This document shows, piece by piece, positions 3,986-6,997 of a stretch of 6,997 bases of DNA. The notes beneath the pieces were generated by a model. That model was not told the origin of the DNA. It did not search any database and saw nothing but the letters and a program-made list of their open reading frames with translations. Within the stretch, counting starts at the first letter, position 1, and the number at the start of each line of letters is the position of its first letter. Source of the DNA: Actinomycetota bacterium. GTDB taxonomy: Bacteria > Actinomycetota > Actinomycetes > Nanopelagicales > Nanopelagicaceae. The position numbers and the translations under genes are program-made. The DNA lies in contig WLME01000060.1 in NCBI GenBank assembly GCA_009700365.1, positions 1-6,997 of the forward strand, written 5' to 3'.

Positions 3986-5364
3986 CTAGCTTCTGCCACC
4001 AAATCTGCGCCTATCGAATCAATCACCACAGCATCAATATATTCGCCCACCTCAAAGTTGGTCCCAATGAAAGAGGTGGTTCCATCAACTTCAGGCCCTT
4101 GATGGGCCGCGCGACCCTCTTGCAACTGCGCATCCTCAATCAAAACTCTTACCTGATCTCCAATTCTTGCCTGAGCTCTCTGCGAAACCATCTCATCAGC
4201 AAGTGACGACAGCGTCTCGACTCTTTCGCGAATGACCTCTTCTGCAACCTTGTCGCTGAGGTCAATTGCTTCGGTGTTATCTTCATCGGAATAGCCAAAT
4301 ATTCCAATCGCATCCAACTTTGCCGCAGAGATAAATTCTGCAAGGTCGTTGTAATCTTCTTCGCTTTCCCCTGGAAATCCCACAATAAAATTGGAACGAA
4401 TTCCGGCATCTGGAGCTAACGCACGAATTTGCGTGATGAGGTGAAGGAATTTCTCTGAATCACCGAATCGGCGCATACGACGCAAGATGGAAGGGCTTGT
4501 GTGTTGGAAAGATAAATCAAAGTAAGGAGCAACTTTTTCAGTCTCGATCATCGCTTGCAGAAGTGACGGCCTCATCTCTGCAGGTTGCAGGTACGAAAGG
4601 CGAACTCTTTCGATGCCCTCAATTTCAGTGAATTCATGAAGAATCTTCTCCATCAACTTAAGATCTCCAAGATCTTTACCGTATGAAGTTGTATTTTCAC
4701 TTACAAGAAAGAGTTCACTTACCCCATTCTGAGCAAGCCACGCCGCCTCTTGAAGAATCTCGGTTGGCCTGCGCGAAATAAATGCACCTCGGAAATATGG
4801 AATCGCACAAAATGAACATCTGCGATCACACCCTGAAGCTATTTTTAGCGGTGCCCAAGGTGCGCTTCCTAAACGTTTACGAAAGAGAGAACCACCTGCA
4901 CCCACAGCAGATGCAAAGTTCTCATCTCGTGCTGCAGCTCGTTCTACCGGAGCTATGGGGAGCAATGCACGACGGTCGCGAGGTACGTGCGGAGTATGTG
5001 TCTTTCCGCTGATTATCGACTGCAGGCGGTCGGAGATATCTTGGTAGTCATCAAAACCTAAAATTGCATCTGCTTCAGGAAGGGCTTCAGCCAGCTCCTT
5101 TCCATAGCGCTCTGCCATGCAACCAACTGCGACAACCGCTCTGGTGACCCCATGGCCTTTCAGGGAATTGGCTTCGAGAAGGGCGTCAACTGAATCCTTT
5201 TTAGCAGATTCAATAAAACCACAAGTATTTACAACAGCGACTTCAGCAGATTCAACATCATCGACAAGAGTCCATCCATCTGCAGCTAAACGTCCTGCGA
5301 GTTCTTCAGAATCAACTTCATTTCTGGCGCACCCCATGGTGACAATTGCAACCGTGCGCGACAT
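3982..5364 (-). CDS. rimO: Ribosomal protein S12 methylthiotransferase RimO
   Basis: RimO is a radical SAM enzyme that adds a methylthio group to a conserved aspartate of ribosomal protein S12. The 460-residue protein has three domains in the expected order. The N-terminal UPF0004 domain carries cysteines for one iron-sulfur cluster (Cys12 in MGCARNEVDSE, Cys48 in VNTCGF, Cys82 in VGCMAERY). The radical SAM domain has CDRRCSFC (Cys179, Cys183, Cys186), and a TRAM domain covers the last 65 residues or so. GCARNEVDSEE and the length separate it from the tRNA enzyme MiaB. A linker of about 50 residues rich in Arg and Ala lies between the first two domains, as in other actinobacterial RimO. The ATG at 5364 lies nine bases past the rodZ-like stop, with no clear Shine-Dalgarno. 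The stop overlaps the pgsA start. Confidence 0.96.
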   Translation of the reverse strand: MSRTVAIVTMGCARNEVDSEELAGRLAADGWTLVDDVESAEVAVVNTCGFIESAKKDSVDALLEANSLKGHGVTRAVVAVGCMAERYGKELAEALPEADAILGFDDYQDISDRLQSIISGKTHTPHVPRDRRALLPIAPVERAAARDENFASAVGAGGSLFRKRLGSAPWAPLKIASGCDRRCSFCAIPYFRGAFISRRPTEILQEAAWLAQNGVSELFLVSENTTSYGKDLGDLKLMEKILHEFTEIEGIERVRLSYLQPAEMRPSLLQAMIETEKVAPYFDLSFQHTSPSILRRMRRFGDSEKFLHLITQIRALAPDAGIRSNFIVGFPGESEEDYNDLAEFISAAKLDAIGIFGYSDEDNTEAIDLSDKVAEEVIRERVETLSSLADEMVSQRAQARIGDQVRVLIEDAQLQEGRAAHQGPEVDGTTSFIGTNFEVGEYIDAVVIDSIGADLVAEAR

Positions 5365-5373
5365 GTGCTGATG

Positions 5374-6057
5374 CTAGCGGAAGGTTCGTCGCACCTCTTC
5401 ATTTTGGCCACCTAAGGCAGGTAACAATTTTCCATCTACAGTCACATCTAAGCCCGCAGGATTACTGAAGTAAATACTTATAGCGGTTAAACCTTTATAG
5501 GACTTGGATTCGCCTTGAAAAATAGATCCCTTTTCAACATGGACCCCATCAACGATTATGTCTATATAGGAATTACCTCTGCTAGCAGTAATTTCTAGAG
5601 TGACAGGAGTATTGGCAACCTGCGCACTTGGTGATGGTTTGGAAGATGCAACTGGTTGGGCGCTCGGGGAAATTCCCTGATTCGAAATAACAATTTGAAC
5701 TACTGCTATAAGAATAAGAATGACCACTGAAGCTAGTGCTGGAATCTTCCACGACAGCGATTTTTCCTGGCGAGTTACATTTAAGACATTGTTTTCAGCG
5801 AGTGAATCTTGAATTCGCTGGCTTGCAATAGCATGCTGATCGTCATAAAGGTCTATCAATATTTTTGGATCAATTCCTATACGTACGGCGATATTGCGGA
5901 GATGGCCACGTGCATATGTATCACCGCCACAGTGAGCGAAATTATTAGATTCCATTTCGGCAAGAAGAGTGACGCGAATATTTGTGGAATCTGAGAGAGC
6001 CTGAATGCTTAAGCCGGTGGCCTCGCGGGCATCACGAATTGTTCTGCCTAGAGTCAT
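5374..6057 (-). CDS. RodZ-like membrane protein with N-terminal HTH
   Basis: RodZ proteins link the cytoplasmic MreB cytoskeleton to the envelope; actinobacterial members of this HTH_25 family are less studied. The 227-residue protein shows an N-terminal helix-turn-helix (about 3-72), starting LGRTIRDAREATGLSIQALSD and including the family block DTYARGHLRNIAVRIGID (46-63). A linker leads to one membrane helix (about 103-125), then a Pro/Ser/Ala-rich spacer (128-150) and a C-terminal extracytoplasmic beta domain of the DUF4115 type (about 150-216). The topology is cytoplasmic N-terminus, outside C-terminus. A good ribosome site, AAGGCGG (6071-6065), lies seven bases before the ATG, and a TATAAT promoter lies upstream. 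Its place between ftsK and rimO is conserved in actinobacteria. Whether MreB is present in this organism cannot be seen here, so the role in cell shape is inferred. Confidence 0.85.
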   Translation of the reverse strand: MTLGRTIRDAREATGLSIQALSDSTNIRVTLLAEMESNNFAHCGGDTYARGHLRNIAVRIGIDPKILIDLYDDQHAIASQRIQDSLAENNVLNVTRQEKSLSWKIPALASVVILILIAVVQIVISNQGISPSAQPVASSKPSPSAQVANTPVTLEITASRGNSYIDIIVDGVHVEKGSIFQGESKSYKGLTAISIYFSNPAGLDVTVDGKLLPALGGQNEEVRRTFR

Positions 6058-6093
6058 GTGAGCACCGCCTTGAGATTTGAATCAATAACCTCA

Positions 6094-6122
6094 ATTATAA
6101 CTTTAGACCCGATGCCCACTAA
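6094..6122 (-). promoter_or_regulatory. Candidate promoter for the rodZ-like/rimO/pgsA run
   Basis: On the minus strand a perfect -10 hexamer TATAAT (6099-6094) sits 37 bases before the rodZ-like ATG. With a 17-base spacer the -35 position is TTAGTG (6122-6117), a weak match to TTGACA. A seven-pair stem with one G-U (6135-6129 with 6119-6113, nine-base loop) overlaps the -35 side and may mark the end of the ftsK transcript, although no T-run follows it. Confidence 0.55.
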
Positions 6123-6141
6123 ATGGAAGCGGGCAGAAAAA

Positions 6142-6997
6142 TTAATAGTCTCGAAGAGTCGCTAGCACCGAATCAAGTTCGTCAGGCTTAACCATCACTG
6201 TTCGCGCCTTAGATCCTTCAGAGGGCCCGACGATTCCGCGCGACTCCATGAGGTCCATAAGTCTGCCAGCCTTAGCAAAACCGACTCTCAGTTTTCGCTG
6301 AAGCATTGAGGTTGATCCGAATTGAGTACCTACTACTAATTCAACTGCTTGAATCAAAATTTCTAGATCGTCGCCAATTTCTTTATCGATGTTCTTATTG
6401 GCTTGGGCAACCTGAGTTACATCATCGCGATAACGTGGAGATAACTGTTTCTTGACATGGCCAGTAACTGCTTCGATTTCTCGTTCTGAAACATACGCAC
6501 CTTGAATACGTATTGCTCTACTTGCACCCATTGGGATGAAGAGAGCATCGCCTTGCCCAATAAGCTTTTCGGCTCCTGGGCTATCAAGGATGACTCGGCT
6601 ATCTGCGAGCGAAGATGTTGCAAAGGAAAGTCGTGAAGGGACATTCGCCTTAATGAGTCCTGTAACAACGTCGACCGATGGGCGCTGAGTCGCTAAAACT
6701 AAATGGATTCCAGCTGAACGCGCTAATTGAGTGATGCGCACAACGGATTCCTCTACTTCACGAGCTGCAACCATCATGAGGTCTGCAAGCTCATCAATAA
6801 TTACAAGAAGGTATGGATACGGTTCGACGATCCGATCAGATCCTGGTGGTGCAACAACTTTTCCGGCGCGTACTGCCTTATTGAAATCATCAATGTGCCT
6901 ATAGCCGAAGGTTGCTAAATCTTCGTATCGGAGATCCATCTCGCGTACAACCCATGTCAGCGCATCTGCCGCCTTTTTGGGGTTAGTGATGATGGGA
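6142..6997 (-). CDS. ftsK: DNA translocase FtsK, C-terminal part (cut by window edge)
   Basis: FtsK/SpoIIIE translocases pump chromosomal DNA at the division septum and activate dimer resolution. The window holds 284 C-terminal codons; the frame stays open to the right edge, beyond the internal ATG at 6939. The visible part begins PIITNPKKAADAL. It includes the Walker B strand LLVIIDELADL, the LARSAGIHLVLATQRPSVDVVTGLIKANVPSR block, and the SRVILDSPGAEKLIGQGDALF segment, all typical of the RecA-like motor. The Walker A motif must lie outside the window. The last 70 or so residues are the gamma winged-helix domain (GSTSMLQRKLRVGFAKAGRLMDLMESRGIVGP), which reads the orienting DNA sequences and contacts XerD in other bacteria. 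The order ftsK then rodZ-like and rimO is the usual actinobacterial one. Confidence 0.98.
   Translation of the reverse strand, partial: PIITNPKKAADALTWVVREMDLRYEDLATFGYRHIDDFNKAVRAGKVVAPPGSDRIVEPYPYLLVIIDELADLMMVAAREVEESVVRITQLARSAGIHLVLATQRPSVDVVTGLIKANVPSRLSFATSSLADSRVILDSPGAEKLIGQGDALFIPMGASRAIRIQGAYVSEREIEAVTGHVKKQLSPRYRDDVTQVAQANKNIDKEIGDDLEILIQAVELVVGTQFGSTSMLQRKLRVGFAKAGRLMDLMESRGIVGPSEGSKARTVMVKPDELDSVLATLRDY

Noticed and set aside
4782..5371. Plus-strand frames within rimO
   Set aside because: They are antisense to conserved radical SAM and UPF0004 domains and encode nothing recognisable.

Overview
The window reads as a chromosomal core-gene block of a small-genome actinobacterium. 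Most of it has low to moderate G+C (hand-counted 60-base blocks in the core genes give about 37-48%). The gene order ftsK, rodZ-like HTH gene, rimO, pgsA, pncC/cinA, clgR, DUF3046 gene and recA is the conserved actinobacterial arrangement. ClgR, the DUF3046 protein and a PafBC-type promoter point to the same phylum. A freshwater planktonic lineage (acI / Nanopelagicales-like) would fit the G+C and compactness, but that placement is an inference.

Layout from right to left, the direction in which nearly everything is transcribed (minus strand): the C-terminal part of the DNA translocase FtsK runs in from the right edge (6142-6997). An 84-base gap with a TATAAT promoter follows. Then comes a tightly packed run: RodZ-like membrane HTH protein, RimO (ribosomal protein S12 methylthiotransferase), PgsA (phosphatidylglycerophosphate synthase; ATGA overlap with rimO), PncC (CinA C-terminal-type nicotinamide-nucleotide amidase), ClgR (Clp protease gene regulator), a TetR-family regulator overlapping clgR, a DUF3046 protein and an alpha/beta hydrolase. 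A perfect 15-base palindrome lies just ahead of clgR.

A short YaaA-family gene then runs on the plus strand (582-1136). It converges on the hydrolase with no base between the two stop codons. Its start lies next to a strong divergent control region that drives recA leftwards. That region holds a PafBC (RecA-independent DNA damage) promoter motif, TTGTCAGTG-N8-TACCTT, directly abutting a near-perfect actinobacterial LexA box. A G+C-rich recA leader of about 160 nt follows, and then the first 124 codons of recA.

Together the genes cover chromosome translocation, envelope and lipid synthesis, NAD salvage, ribosome modification, proteolysis control and recombination. No mobile element, CRISPR array, tRNA or rRNA was seen. 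I found no convincing wholly new system. The most interesting part is the compact recA/yaaA control region, with its dual PafBC/LexA architecture, G+C-rich leader and a possible leaderless 11-codon ORF.
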